64,000 bases of DNA from Psychrobacter sp. MF31 (GCF_012847335.1 NZ_JABBDX010000001.1:558001-622000); one strand, 5' to 3'; shown: positions 28,946 to 37,345, counted from the stretch's first letter. Numbers and translations are program-made. Notes: a model not told the origin generated them from the letters alone.

Positions 28946-29704
28946 ATGTCAAATTTTGCCCCAATCGATGATTATCTGATTCAAAAAACACTGAGCGCCG
29001 CCGATTACAACCCAACCCATGACGCGATGTTGGCGCGAACGCTTGAGCGAATTGCCCTAAAAAAAGAACAAAACATCCGAACGCCTGATGAGCTTTGGGT
29101 CGTCGATCACAACGACGTTTACACCTTGGGTCAAGCAGGAAAAGAAGAGCATATTTTGCAAAAAACTGCGACGCCCATCATCAAAACCGATCGCGGCGGT
29201 CAAGTGACTTGGCATGGTCATGGTCAGTTGGTGGTGTATTGGCTGTTTGATTTGCATAGCCTTGGTTGGAGCGTTCGCAATTTGGTCTCGCACGCTGAGC
29301 AAGCCATCGAAGATGTGGTAAATGACTGCATTTGCCAAAATCCGGTTCATAGTGGTCAAACGATCATTGCCAAATCGCGCCGAGATGCCCCTGGCGTCTA
29401 TCTTTATAGCCAACTTGATGGCGATGACAAAACAGAAATCATGATTGGTAAAATTGCCTCGCTTGGCTTTAAAATTAAGCAAGGCTTTAGCTATCATGGC
29501 ATTGCATTAAATCTTGATTGCGATTTGAGCGCCTTTAACGCGATTAATCCTTGCGGTTACGCCGGAATGCAAATGCTTCGCTTAGCCGACTTTGCCAAGA
29601 TGGATGACAAGCTAAGCTTTGATATCGTCACTCAAAAGCTGATTGATAATATTGCTCGCCGCCATCGCGGTGAAATTAGCTTGCGATCAATTGCCAATGC
29701 GTAG
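28946..29704 (+). CDS. lipB: Octanoyltransferase LipB
   Basis: 252 residues. Moves octanoyl groups from acyl carrier protein to lipoyl domains, the first step of lipoate synthesis. Family blocks seen: ELWVVDHNDVYTLGQAG, KTDRGGQVTWHGHGQLVVYWLFDL, and IGKIASLGFKIKQGFSYHGIALNLDCDLSAFNAINPCGYAGM. These contain the catalytic Lys (GKIAS) and Cys (NPCGYAGM). Slightly longer than the 213 residues of E. coli LipB owing to an N-terminal extension and an inserted loop (YSQLDGDDKTE). lipA is not adjacent. Confidence 0.96.
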   Translation: MSNFAPIDDYLIQKTLSAADYNPTHDAMLARTLERIALKKEQNIRTPDELWVVDHNDVYTLGQAGKEEHILQKTATPIIKTDRGGQVTWHGHGQLVVYWLFDLHSLGWSVRNLVSHAEQAIEDVVNDCICQNPVHSGQTIIAKSRRDAPGVYLYSQLDGDDKTEIMIGKIASLGFKIKQGFSYHGIALNLDCDLSAFNAINPCGYAGMQMLRLADFAKMDDKLSFDIVTQKLIDNIARRHRGEISLRSIANA

Positions 29705-29785
29705 CTAAAAAAATGATTGAGTCGATTTTTGCATAATATCTTGCCCGCTTGGACTTAAGCGAAACGAGAAAACGGCGCGTTAATT

Positions 29786-29794
29786 TGCTATACT
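29786..29794 (+). promoter_or_regulatory. Extended -10 promoter of ppa
   Basis: TG-C-TATACT at 29786-29794 matches the extended -10 consensus and lies about 75 bases before the ppa start. No good -35 is visible at the proper distance, as is usual for extended -10 promoters. Confidence 0.45.
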
Positions 29795-29867
29795 CGCAGC
29801 CGAAATTATTAAGGCGCTTTTTAAGCCTTAACATAAAGCCCATTTCAATATCATAAAAGGAGCCATT

Positions 29868-30398
29868 ATGGCAGATTTTAATAAAATTTTGGACGCAGGC
29901 GACGTTGACGGCGGCATTATCAATGTGGTTGTCGAAATCCCAACCGGAAGCAGCCACAAAATCGAGTGGAACCGCGACTTAGCCGTATTTGAGCTTGACC
30001 GCATTGACCCACAAATCTTTGCTAAACCTTGCAACTATGGCTTTATTCCACAAACGTTGGACGAAGACGGCGACGAGCTTGACGCGCTGATCATCACCGA
30101 TGCGCCATTAAGTACCGGCATTTTCTTAAAAGCCAAAGTGATCGGCGTGATGAAATTTGTTGATGATGGCGAAGTTGACGACAAAATCGTGGTCGTTCCT
30201 GCCGATGACCGCAATACCGGCAACGCTTATAACACTTTAGAGGACTTGCCTGAACAGCTTATCAAACAGCTTCACTTCCACTTTAGCCACTATAAAGACT
30301 TGAAAAAAGCCGGAACGACCGTGGTTGAATCTTGGGGCGACATTGATGAAGCCAAAGAAGTCATCAAAAGCTCAATTCAGCGCTGGAAAGACAAATAA
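29868..30398 (+). CDS. ppa: Inorganic pyrophosphatase, family I
   Basis: 176 residues, standard for soluble bacterial enzymes. Hydrolyses pyrophosphate from biosynthetic reactions. The metal-binding signature DEDGDELDALIIT carries the three Asp. KIEWNRDLAVFELDRI, CNYGFIPQTL and MKFVDDGEVDDKIVVVPADD are conserved. A GGAG ribosome site sits just before the ATG. Followed by a terminator. Confidence 0.97.
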   Translation: MADFNKILDAGDVDGGIINVVVEIPTGSSHKIEWNRDLAVFELDRIDPQIFAKPCNYGFIPQTLDEDGDELDALIITDAPLSTGIFLKAKVIGVMKFVDDGEVDDKIVVVPADDRNTGNAYNTLEDLPEQLIKQLHFHFSHYKDLKKAGTTVVESWGDIDEAKEVIKSSIQRWKDK

Positions 30399-30442
30399 GC
30401 GTTTGTCATATTAAGCGTTTTGTAAATTGCTGCTTGCTTTAT

Positions 30443-30474
30443 TTACCGCAATCCTAAGGTTGCGGTATTTTTTT
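30443..30474 (+). terminator. Rho-independent terminator after ppa
   Basis: TACCGCAA pairs with TTGCGGTA around TCCTAAGG, itself partly paired, and is followed by TTTTTTT. Confidence 0.85.
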
Positions 30475-30527
30475 GCCGTTATAATGCTCAAAACCTTTCT
30501 TAACAATAGGGCTTGATTGAGGACGCC

Positions 30528-30998
30528 ATGCCAGAATTTGACCAAAAAAAGAATGCCAAAGCCAATAAAAAACTGCCCAAAGCCGTCATCATGATGATTG
30601 AAAAAAACAATTTGGTAATGGCAATTAAAACCTTGGCGCAAGAAGAAAATATCAGTCTTGAGGACGCCAAAGCCCGCGTTGACGCTTATGAAGACGCCCT
30701 GCAAGAAAAGCAAGAGCTAAATTTGGCTAAAATTGCCAACCGTCAAGGCATCCCCGATGAGCTGATCGACCAATCAAACGACCCTGACGCTCAAGAAGAA
30801 AACGGCGTTTTGATAAAAAACTACGTCAAATCCGACCAGCCTACCGGATTTGCCGCATTACAATCGGGACTAAACCGTCAGCTTCATGACATGGAGTATA
30901 AAAAGCCCTTGCTGCCCTATTGGGCAAAGCGCGTTGCTATACTTGTTATTATTATGGTGGGGCTGTTTTGGATATTGTGGCGGGTGTTTGGGAAATAA
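30528..30998 (+). CDS. C-tail-anchored small protein with an L7/L12-CTD-like helix pair
   Basis: 156 residues from the ATG at 30528, which has GAGG 5 bases upstream; the frame is open five codons earlier at TTG. A highly charged, Lys/Glu-rich soluble part is followed by one membrane helix at the C-terminus (RVAILVIIMVGLFWILWRVFG). Residues about 25-55 (NNLVMAIKTLAQEENISLEDAKARVDAYEDAL) recall the AIK-x-x-(R/A)-E...LxEAK-x-x-VD helices of the ribosomal L7/L12 C-terminal domain. That likeness is my reading of the pattern, not a search result. Function unknown. It ends 36 bases before the insertion sequence. Confidence 0.7.
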   Translation: MPEFDQKKNAKANKKLPKAVIMMIEKNNLVMAIKTLAQEENISLEDAKARVDAYEDALQEKQELNLAKIANRQGIPDELIDQSNDPDAQEENGVLIKNYVKSDQPTGFAALQSGLNRQLHDMEYKKPLLPYWAKRVAILVIIMVGLFWILWRVFGK

Positions 30999-31034
30999 AA
31001 TATAAGCTTATCAAGGCTATAGCTCAAGAATTTA

Positions 31035-31051
31035 GGGCGTGTCATCAATTA
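31035..31051 (+). repeat. Left terminal inverted repeat of the IS
   Basis: 17 bases, GGGCGTGTCATCAATTA, differing from the right repeat only at the second base. Confidence 0.9.
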
Positions 31052-31112
31052 GAACAGTTATTTCAGAATAAGCTATACTTAGATCGTATTTAGAAATTTG
31101 AGATCAGAGACC

Positions 31113-31861
31113 ATGGCAAGACGACATGCGCTAAGAGATGACCAATGGGAGAGAATTAAAGACCTTCTGCCGGGGCAACCAAATGACGTTGGTGTTACCG
31201 CAAAAGATAACCGCTTATTCGTAGAAGCCGTTCTCTACCGCTACAAGACCGGCATACCATGGCGTGACCTACCTGAACGCTTCGGCGACTTCAGAGTGGT
31301 TCATACCCGTTTTAGTCGCTGGTCAAAAAAAAGCGTATGGGAGAAAATTTTCAAACAGTTGTCTGAAGAGTCTGATGATGAATACGCCATGCTAGATGCT
31401 ACTATTGTCAAAGCCCATCAGCATAGTGCTGGAAAAAAAGGGATCAAGCCATTGGACGCAGTAAAGGTGGACTAACCACTAAAATACACACCCGAACAGA
31501 TGCGCTAGGCAATCCTACTGGCTTTTATCTAACAGGTGGCGCAGCTCATGACCTTCGTGGCTCAGATGAACTGCTTGATGTCAGCATTAGCCAAACTTGG
31601 CTTGCCGATAGAGCTTATGATGCTGACGACCGCGTTATTGAACCGATTAAATCAGTACAAGGCAATGCCGTCATACCGCCTAAGTGTCATAGGCTGCAAC
31701 CAAGAGATTTCGATAAAGAGCTTTATAAAGAACGGCATCTGATCGAGAACTTCTTCGCTAAGATCAAGCAATACCGTGCGATTGCCACTCGTTATGATAA
31801 GTTAGCCAATCATTTCCTCAGTGCAATTTACCTGGTTTCTTGTATCATTTGGCTTAATTGA
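31113..31861 (+). CDS. IS5-family transposase, made by -1 frameshifting (orfA-orfB)
   Basis: orfA runs 31113-31475 (MARRHALRDDQWERI... 120 residues); orfB continues in the -1 frame to the TGA at 31861. The frames overlap at A7G (31433-31440). Slipping back one base after GGA AAA AAA reads AGG GAT CAA GCC and yields GKKRDQAIGRSKGG, which rejoins the family consensus. The product is about 249 residues. The DDE residues lie in MLDATIVKAHQH, WLADRAYDAD, and the Y(2)R(3)E(6)K signature YKERHLIENFFAKIK. The A-rich slippery site is why this is read as programmed frameshifting rather than a broken gene. Confidence 0.9.
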
Positions 31862-31871
31862 TGACACGCTC
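31855..31871 (-). repeat. Right terminal inverted repeat of the IS
   Basis: 17 bases; minus strand reads GAGCGTGTCATCAATTA. The transposase stop codon lies within it. Confidence 0.9.
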
Positions 31872-31883
31872 TAGAGGATAAAG

Positions 31884-32363
31884 ATGAGAAAACTTTTTTT
31901 AATGTTACTAAGCTTATTAGTAGTCGGTTGTACGACAAACCCTGTAGCTGCTCCAGCTGAACATACGGAAGTTATAAATCCTATTCAAAAAGTCATTGAA
32001 CCTGCGCAAAAGACTAGCATTTTTCGCTATTATACTGATCCCGTAACGCAAGCACAGTCTATGGCATCTGTGGAAGGAGTTTTCAAATGGCAGAAAGGTT
32101 GTCTCTACCTAATACAAAAAGATGGTAGTTACATAACAGCTATGTTTCCTAAATATCCTGAAAATGCTGTTAAATGGAATGAATATAATAAAACTTTAAG
32201 TTTGAATGGGTATATTTTTAAAATGGGTGACTACATTAGAACTAATGGACAGTATTCAAAATATTATCCCGATAATGATATAGAAGAATACGCAAAACAA
32301 GGAGATAGAAGTTGTCTAACTCCTATGCTGGCAGAGATTGGAACTTTAGATTTAAAAAAATAA
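31884..32363 (+). CDS. AT-rich lipoprotein gene next to the IS
   Basis: 159 residues with a lipoprotein signal, LLVVGC (Cys16). The mature region has aromatic-rich, strand-like segments: VEGVFKWQKGCLYLIQKDGSYITAMFPKYPENAVKWNEYNKTLSLNGYIFKMGDYI. Two Cys (KGCLY and RSCLT) may form a disulfide. I recognise no named family. Codon use is far more AT-rich than in the neighbours, which suggests transfer. The ATG lies 13 bases from the IS end, so its ribosome site (AGAGGATAAAG) directly abuts the element and any native promoter has been displaced. Confidence 0.8.
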   Translation: MRKLFLMLLSLLVVGCTTNPVAAPAEHTEVINPIQKVIEPAQKTSIFRYYTDPVTQAQSMASVEGVFKWQKGCLYLIQKDGSYITAMFPKYPENAVKWNEYNKTLSLNGYIFKMGDYIRTNGQYSKYYPDNDIEEYAKQGDRSCLTPMLAEIGTLDLKK

Positions 32364-32446
32364 TTTTGAGTTTCAAGCCAATGAACTGTTTGCAGCATAG
32401 CTAATTAAAATGCTGACGCGCCAAACACGCGCGCCATTAACAGTGG

Positions 32447-33457
32447 CTAAGCAAATTCATGCTCGGTTAAAAACTCCTCAACCACGCGAAACTGTCCGGC
32501 GGTACTCTCTTCGCTATACATGGCTTGGCGAAAGGCGTTAGAGTTTGAAATCCCGCTGGTATACCAGGCAATATGCTTTCGAGCAATTCGGCAGCCAGAA
32601 TATTCGCCGTAAAAGCCATATAACTCTTGCAAGTGATCAAGAACAATGGCTTTGATTTCGCTAATGGTTGGCGGCACTGGGGTAACGCCCGACTGCAAAA
32701 ATTCCTGAATATCACGAAATAACCAAGGCTGACCTTGGGCGGCGCGACCAATCATGATGGCATCCGCGCCTGTTTTTAATGCTACCTCAAGCGCCTTTTG
32801 CGGGCTGTCAATATCGCCGTTGGCAATGATTGGAATGTTCAGCGCTTGCTTCACCTCGCGAATCAGCTCGTAGCGCGCAGCTCCCGTGTACATATCCTCA
32901 CGCGTCCGACCGTGAATGGCAAGGGCGGCAATCCCCAAACTTTCAGCGCGTTTTGCCACGCGAACGATATTTTCGCGACCATTGGCAAATCCTAAGCGCG
33001 TTTTTAAGGTCACGGGAACATCGACAGCGCTGACTACGGCATCAATTAAGCGCGCCACCAACTCTTCATCTTGCAATAACGCTGATCCTGCCAGCTTTTT
33101 ACAGACCTTTTTAACAGGGCAGCCCATATTAATATCAATGATTTGCGCGCCGTTATCAATTTGATAGCGAGCGGCTTCCGCTAGTTTTTGCGGTTCTGCG
33201 CCTGCAATTTGTGCAGAAATGGGCGCGATCTCCCCTTCAAAATTGGCACGATAGAGGGATTTTTTGCTGGCATAAAGGGCAGTATCAGCAATAATCATCT
33301 CGCTAATGGCATGACCTGCCCCAAAGGATTTGCACAATTTGCGAAAAGGATTGTCCGTCACTCCTGCCATTGGCGCGACGATCAGCCGATTTTGAATGGT
33401 CAAATTCCCAATGGTCATTGGGGTTAATAACGGATGCAGCGCTTTGGTATCGGTCAT
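32447..33457 (-). CDS. dusB: tRNA-dihydrouridine synthase B
   Basis: 336 residues as drawn. FMN enzyme that reduces uridine in the tRNA D-loop. NRLIVAPMAGVTDNPFRKLC is the N-terminal barrel strand. The catalytic Cys is in IDINMGCPVKKVCKKLAGSALL, followed by VTLKTRLGF, ALAIHGRTREDMYTG, IPIIANGDI and ADAIMIGRAAQGQPWLF. E. coli DusB aligns from the Met at 33418 (MTIGNLTIQNRLIVAPMAG), so that start is a real alternative giving 323 residues. The ATG at 33457 directly follows the T-run of a terminator and has no Shine-Dalgarno; the ATG at 33418 has none either. Confidence 0.94.
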   Translation of the reverse strand: MTDTKALHPLLTPMTIGNLTIQNRLIVAPMAGVTDNPFRKLCKSFGAGHAISEMIIADTALYASKKSLYRANFEGEIAPISAQIAGAEPQKLAEAARYQIDNGAQIIDINMGCPVKKVCKKLAGSALLQDEELVARLIDAVVSAVDVPVTLKTRLGFANGRENIVRVAKRAESLGIAALAIHGRTREDMYTGAARYELIREVKQALNIPIIANGDIDSPQKALEVALKTGADAIMIGRAAQGQPWLFRDIQEFLQSGVTPVPPTISEIKAIVLDHLQELYGFYGEYSGCRIARKHIAWYTSGISNSNAFRQAMYSEESTAGQFRVVEEFLTEHEFA

Positions 33458-33491
33458 AAAAAAACGGCTTGTTCTTTAAAATCAAGCCGTT
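33458..33491 (-). terminator. Rho-independent terminator of the BCCT gene, abutting dusB
   Basis: Minus strand: AACGGCTTG pairs with CAAGCCGTT over an 11-base loop, followed by TTTTT and at once by the annotated dusB ATG. It stops transcription from the BCCT gene and leaves no room for a dusB promoter except inside or upstream of the hairpin. Confidence 0.85.
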
Positions 33492-33571
33492 ATTCTAAGC
33501 CATCAGCCATCAATTGCAAGTTCAAAATAAAGCAAAAGATTAATTATCAAGCAAGCTATTTATCAAGCAGG

Positions 33572-35641
33572 TTATTTATCAACAAGGCGGTCTTGGTCTT
33601 GTTCCAAAGTAATGTCGTCATCATGCTCCTGCATCCGCCAAGGCAAGCTGTCAGGCGATACATTTAAAAAGTGCAAGTATTTCTCAAACTGATCGATAAT
33701 GTCATTGATGACCGATTCAGAATGATAACCATACAAATCATAAGTCTGACTGCCGCGGCGCAAATAAACCTGCGCCCGATGTTCGTGATCTTGTAACAAT
33801 GATTTGGGCTGATCTTGGTAATATTCGGGCGTCTCATTTTCAGACAAGCGAACTTCATACCAAAACTCGACGTTATCGGCGCGTTCAATTTCTAAAATGG
33901 CGCGGTCGTTCATATCATCAAAGCTCACTTTGGTATCCCAGCCGTTTTCGGCAAATTTTTCAGCGACTTGTTCCATAGAAGGCACAATGACAGCTTTAAT
34001 ATAGTCCAAAACCTGAGCTTTGCTTGGTTGCTCAGTGATATAGTCAATTCGCGCCCGCCATGCTGAGGGCTTGAGCAAATGCGGCGGCAAATGGTTGTCA
34101 TTGACCAAGCTTTCGTTGCGGTGACCTTCAATTTTAAGCGCTCGCCACATGCCAAATATGGCGATCAAAATGATAATTGCAAAAGGCAATGCGCTAACGA
34201 TGGCTGCCGTCTGCAGCGCCGTCAACCCGCCTGCAACCAATAAAACCGCTGCCACAACCCCTTCGGTGACCACCCAAAACGTTCGTTGCCACCACGGCGT
34301 ATCGCTGCGACCGCCAGCTGCCAGCGAGTCAATCACCAGCGATCCTGAATCCGACGACGTCACAAAAAAGGTGATGATTAACAGCACCGCAATCGAGGAC
34401 ATCAATTGGGTCAATGGCAAGTGCTCAAGCAGCTTAAATAGCGCAATCGCTTGGTTGTCCTCAACAGCGCTAATGAGCGAGGTATAACCGTCCACCATAA
34501 TCATGTGCAGCGCCGTATCGCCAAACACCGCAAACCAAAAGAAGGTGAAAAACGTGGGCACCAGCATCACGCCAAACACAAACTCGCGAATGGTGCGACC
34601 ACGGCTAATTTTGGCGATAAACAACCCAACAAACGGCGCCCAAGCAATCGTCCATGCAAAAATAAACAGCGTCCAATTGCTAATCCAGTCGCTCAGCTGA
34701 TACGCCTGCAAACTAAAGGTGCGCTCAACGATATTGCCAAGATAGCTGCCGGTGTTTTCCATAAACGCATTTAAAATAAAGACCGTAGGTCCCACCATAA
34801 ACACAAACAGCATAAGTAGTGTGGCAAGCGCCATATTTAAAATCGACAGCCGCTTGACGCCTTTATCCATCCCTGCCAGCACGGAAATTAGCGCAAGCGC
34901 GGTAACAATAGCAATGGCGATCACCTGAACGGTGGTATTAATCGGGATAATATCAGGCAATAAATAATTCAGCCCTGTATTAATTTGCGCAACTGACAGC
35001 CCAAGACTGGTTGCCAAACCAAAAAGCGTCCCTAAAACGGCGAACACATCGACCGTATGACCAATAGGACCATAAATTTTATCCCCAATCAGCGGATAAA
35101 GCGTTGAGCGCATAGATAAAGGCAAACCATGACGAAAGGAAAAATACGCCAGCGACAATCCCACCACCGCAAAAATCGCCCAAATATGAAAGCCCCAATG
35201 AAAATACGCAATTTGCATGGCTTCTTTGGCAGCAGCAATCGTTTGCGGCTCAGACACAGGCGGGCTTGCAAAATGCAGCACGGGTTCTGCCACCCCAAAA
35301 AACAGCAGTGCAATACCGTAACCTGCAGAAAACAGCATCGCAAACCAATCGATAAATTTATATTGCGCCTCGCCGTGATCAGGTCCCAATTTGATACTGC
35401 CATAAGGCGAAAAGGCAAGGACGATAATAAACAATAAAAATATCGCCACCGCCAGCATATAAAACCAGCCAAAGGTATCGGTAATAAAATTTAAAACGTC
35501 GCCAAACAGATCCCCAGCAGCTTCAGGATTGACCGCCGTGCCAATCACGAGCAATAGCATCACGACCGCCGCCGGAATAAATACTGGAATTAAAATGGTC
35601 GATTTCGCTGATTGAGATTTTGTCCAAGTGTCTTGTGCCAA
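33572..35641 (-). CDS. BCCT family transporter (betaine/choline/carnitine), BetT-like
   Basis: 689 residues, 12 membrane helices plus a cytoplasmic C-terminal domain of about 170 residues. Imports betaine, choline or related osmolytes with Na+ or H+. The BCCT signature is FAWTIAWAPFVGLFIAKISRGRTIREFVFG. The Gly-rich helix of the substrate path is seen in SAGYGIALLFFGVAEPVLHF, and DSGSLVIDSLAAGG also fits. The long tail (LLKPSAWRARIDYITEQPSKAQVLDYI onward) places it near BetT proteins, in which the tail senses osmotic stress. The exact substrate is not decided. No bet catabolic genes are adjacent. Confidence 0.93.
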   Translation of the reverse strand: MAQDTWTKSQSAKSTILIPVFIPAAVVMLLLVIGTAVNPEAAGDLFGDVLNFITDTFGWFYMLAVAIFLLFIIVLAFSPYGSIKLGPDHGEAQYKFIDWFAMLFSAGYGIALLFFGVAEPVLHFASPPVSEPQTIAAAKEAMQIAYFHWGFHIWAIFAVVGLSLAYFSFRHGLPLSMRSTLYPLIGDKIYGPIGHTVDVFAVLGTLFGLATSLGLSVAQINTGLNYLLPDIIPINTTVQVIAIAIVTALALISVLAGMDKGVKRLSILNMALATLLMLFVFMVGPTVFILNAFMENTGSYLGNIVERTFSLQAYQLSDWISNWTLFIFAWTIAWAPFVGLFIAKISRGRTIREFVFGVMLVPTFFTFFWFAVFGDTALHMIMVDGYTSLISAVEDNQAIALFKLLEHLPLTQLMSSIAVLLIITFFVTSSDSGSLVIDSLAAGGRSDTPWWQRTFWVVTEGVVAAVLLVAGGLTALQTAAIVSALPFAIIILIAIFGMWRALKIEGHRNESLVNDNHLPPHLLKPSAWRARIDYITEQPSKAQVLDYIKAVIVPSMEQVAEKFAENGWDTKVSFDDMNDRAILEIERADNVEFWYEVRLSENETPEYYQDQPKSLLQDHEHRAQVYLRRGSQTYDLYGYHSESVINDIIDQFEKYLHFLNVSPDSLPWRMQEHDDDITLEQDQDRLVDK

Positions 35642-35771
35642 AACAATACTGTCCTAATTATTGCGGGATGGTAGGTTTATCACAATATTCCCCAAAACCC
35701 CAGAAAAATAAGAATTTAGCAACAAGACCTTAAATCACTGTTACAAAACCCCTGCTGAAACTAATCAGTCT

Positions 35772-35805
35772 CAAAAAAAGGCTAAGTAGTTTCAGCCTTT
35801 TTTTG
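35772..35805 (-). terminator. Rho-independent terminator after the HIT gene
   Basis: CAAAAAAAGGCT pairs with AGCCTTTTTTTG over a 10-base loop. Its place, just below the HIT stop, assigns it to that gene; the symmetric A/T runs would let it act in both directions. Confidence 0.8.
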
Positions 35806-35859
35806 AAATGTTATTTAATCGATAGAGCTTTCAAATTATCAAACTTGCAATCGCAATCA

Positions 35860-36324
35860 TTAGAATTGAGCATCAATCGCTGCCGCAAAGTCTTTAGCCA
35901 AAGCGGCAAGATCATCACTATCCGCCATCGTATTGGCATGACGACCTAAATCATGAATATTTGCCGGAACCAAATGGATATGATAATGAAATACTGACTG
36001 CCCCGCCTGAGCGCCATTTAATTGCATCTGGATAATGCCTTCACGGTTTAAAACTTGCTGCTGAGCTTTCATCACTTTTTTGGCGGTCATGAGTACTGCC
36101 GCGGCAAATTCTGGCTCAAGATCACTGAGATCAGTGGCGTTTTGTTTCGGGATGATCAGAACGTGACCGCGAGCTTGCGGCATGATGTCCATAAAGGCAA
36201 GGGTTTTATCATCTTCAAAAACTTTATGACACGGAATCTCACCTGCCAGCATTTTGGCAAAAATATTGTCTTGTTGGTAGCGGCGACTATATGATGGATT
36301 ATGTTGTTGGTTTTGTTGGCTCAT
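35860..36324 (-). CDS. HIT family protein (histidine triad hydrolase)
   Basis: 154 residues. The histidine triad is complete in QSVFHYHIHLVPANI (HxHxH). It is preceded by FAKMLAGEIPCHKVFEDDKTLAFMDIMPQARGHVLIIPKQ, the conserved N-terminal half of Hint-type nucleoside phosphoramidases. The tail beyond the triad is longer than in HinT itself and Gln/Asn-rich residues precede the domain. AAGGA lies 7 bases before the ATG. Single-gene unit. Confidence 0.92.
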   Translation of the reverse strand: MSQQNQQHNPSYSRRYQQDNIFAKMLAGEIPCHKVFEDDKTLAFMDIMPQARGHVLIIPKQNATDLSDLEPEFAAAVLMTAKKVMKAQQQVLNREGIIQMQLNGAQAGQSVFHYHIHLVPANIHDLGRHANTMADSDDLAALAKDFAAAIDAQF

Positions 36325-36510
36325 AACTTGTCCTTATTGAGTGATAAAGCGTTCTTGTGATTAAAATAAAGCCGTTGAATTTAATGTTGAACGGCGTACT
36401 AAAAGTATAATAACAAGTAATTAACCGCCATAATAATAGTGATGATGAAAGCGGCTAATTTGTTGGCGATAAGGTTGCGATAAATGGTATATTAAAGCTT
36501 TCATCGTTTA

Positions 36511-37206
36511 GTGGACGCGATAACTTTGCAAGCTCAATCTTCCAGTGATGCCAAAGCTACGATCACAACAGCTCATATTTCGCCATCAGCCCTCAATGTC
36601 AGCCAAGCGCTCATTGAGCCAAGCTATCAGTGGCGGATTCACAACTGCAAACTCAGTGAAAAAATGGTGACGCAAGAGGCGACTTTGCCGTTTTTATATC
36701 ATTATGACCGATTAGGCGATGATATCAAACAAAAGCATCCTTTAACGCCGCAATTGTTAGCAAAATTTAATACCCCAATGAGTTCAGAAGCCGCCGCCCA
36801 ATTGATTGGGATTGATACGGCGCTCATCGCCAAGCCTTGGCATGTTAAAGTGATTGGCTCATTAGTGGTGTTTAGCGAAGCGCTGCAATTGGCAGTTCGC
36901 TTGCATTGGAGCAATACTGGTCAACAGGCTGAGCCTATTTATACCAAAACAAAAGACGATGCGCTATTGGCGGCTTTTAAAGATTGGCAATTTTTTGGTC
37001 GCGTTGATGTGCTTTATAAAAATGCCAATCAAGCTTTAATTAGCCTTGATGACAGCCAAAGTCAGGACGCTGTTTTGACCATTTTGCCTGCAAACGAGTA
37101 CCAAAAGCTGCCCCCAATGCACGCGCTGGCTGTTCTCAATACGCTTGAGGACAATAAAACCAAGCTGCCTTGGTTTGAGACGGCAATTTTAGCGCGAATT
37201 GAGTAA
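36511..37206 (+). CDS. Protein of unknown function
   Basis: 231 residues from a GTG at 36511 with no clear ribosome site; a later ATG at 36664 (MVTQEATLPF) is possible but would lose residues that read as ordinary coding sequence. No signal peptide or membrane helix. It looks like a mixed alpha/beta cytoplasmic protein with tryptophan-containing blocks (KPWHVKVIGSLVVFSEALQLAVRLHWSN and FKDWQFFGRVDVLYKNANQALISLDD). I recognise no family. It lies alone between the HIT gene (divergent) and ilvD. Confidence 0.65.
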   Translation: MDAITLQAQSSSDAKATITTAHISPSALNVSQALIEPSYQWRIHNCKLSEKMVTQEATLPFLYHYDRLGDDIKQKHPLTPQLLAKFNTPMSSEAAAQLIGIDTALIAKPWHVKVIGSLVVFSEALQLAVRLHWSNTGQQAEPIYTKTKDDALLAAFKDWQFFGRVDVLYKNANQALISLDDSQSQDAVLTILPANEYQKLPPMHALAVLNTLEDNKTKLPWFETAILARIE

Positions 37207-37233
37207 ATTGCGATGCCTAAATTCAGAAACTAT

Positions 37234-37269
37234 AAGGCAGTCAAAAAGGCAGTCAAAAAGGCAGTCAAA
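37234..37269 (+). repeat. Three perfect 12-bp tandem repeats upstream of ilvD
   Basis: AAGGCAGTCAAA occurs three times in exact tandem in the non-coding leader before ilvD, 28 bases after the stop of the upstream gene. Confidence 0.9.
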
Positions 37270-37282
37270 TTTAAGCGATAAG

Positions 37283-37345
37283 ATGCGCCCGCAACGTTGC
37301 TTGCTTTGTCATCTTAACCCTTTACTTCCCACCTCATTGACTTAG
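37283..37345 (+). promoter_or_regulatory. Candidate Leu-rich leader peptide ahead of ilvD
   Basis: A 20-codon open frame reads [20 protein letters not shown] and stops at TAG 17 bases before the ilvD ATG. Six of its 20 codons are Leu, two of them in pairs. The ribosome site is weak (AAGCGATAAG). There is no room for a terminator between it and ilvD, so classical attenuation is excluded. A translational effect on the ilvD ribosome site is conceivable. It could equally be chance. Confidence 0.25.

Larger units (their letters stand above)
31035..31871 (+). mobile_element. Insertion sequence of the IS5 family, IS427 group
   Basis: 837 bp element with terminal inverted repeats. The left end GGGCGTGTCATCAATTA matches the right end (minus strand GAGCGTGTCATCAATTA) at 16 of 17 positions. 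It is flanked by a 2-bp TA duplication: TA at 31033-31034 and 31872-31873. It encodes one transposase in two overlapping frames. Size, end sequence and two-frame layout are those of the IS427 group. The element looks complete and possibly active. It lies between a tail-anchored protein gene and a lipoprotein gene and breaks neither open frame. Confidence 0.93.

Noticed and set aside
31113-31861. Transposase read as a frameshifted pseudogene
   Set aside because: The break lies at an A7G slippery site typical of the IS427 group and both halves are intact, so programmed frameshifting is the better reading.
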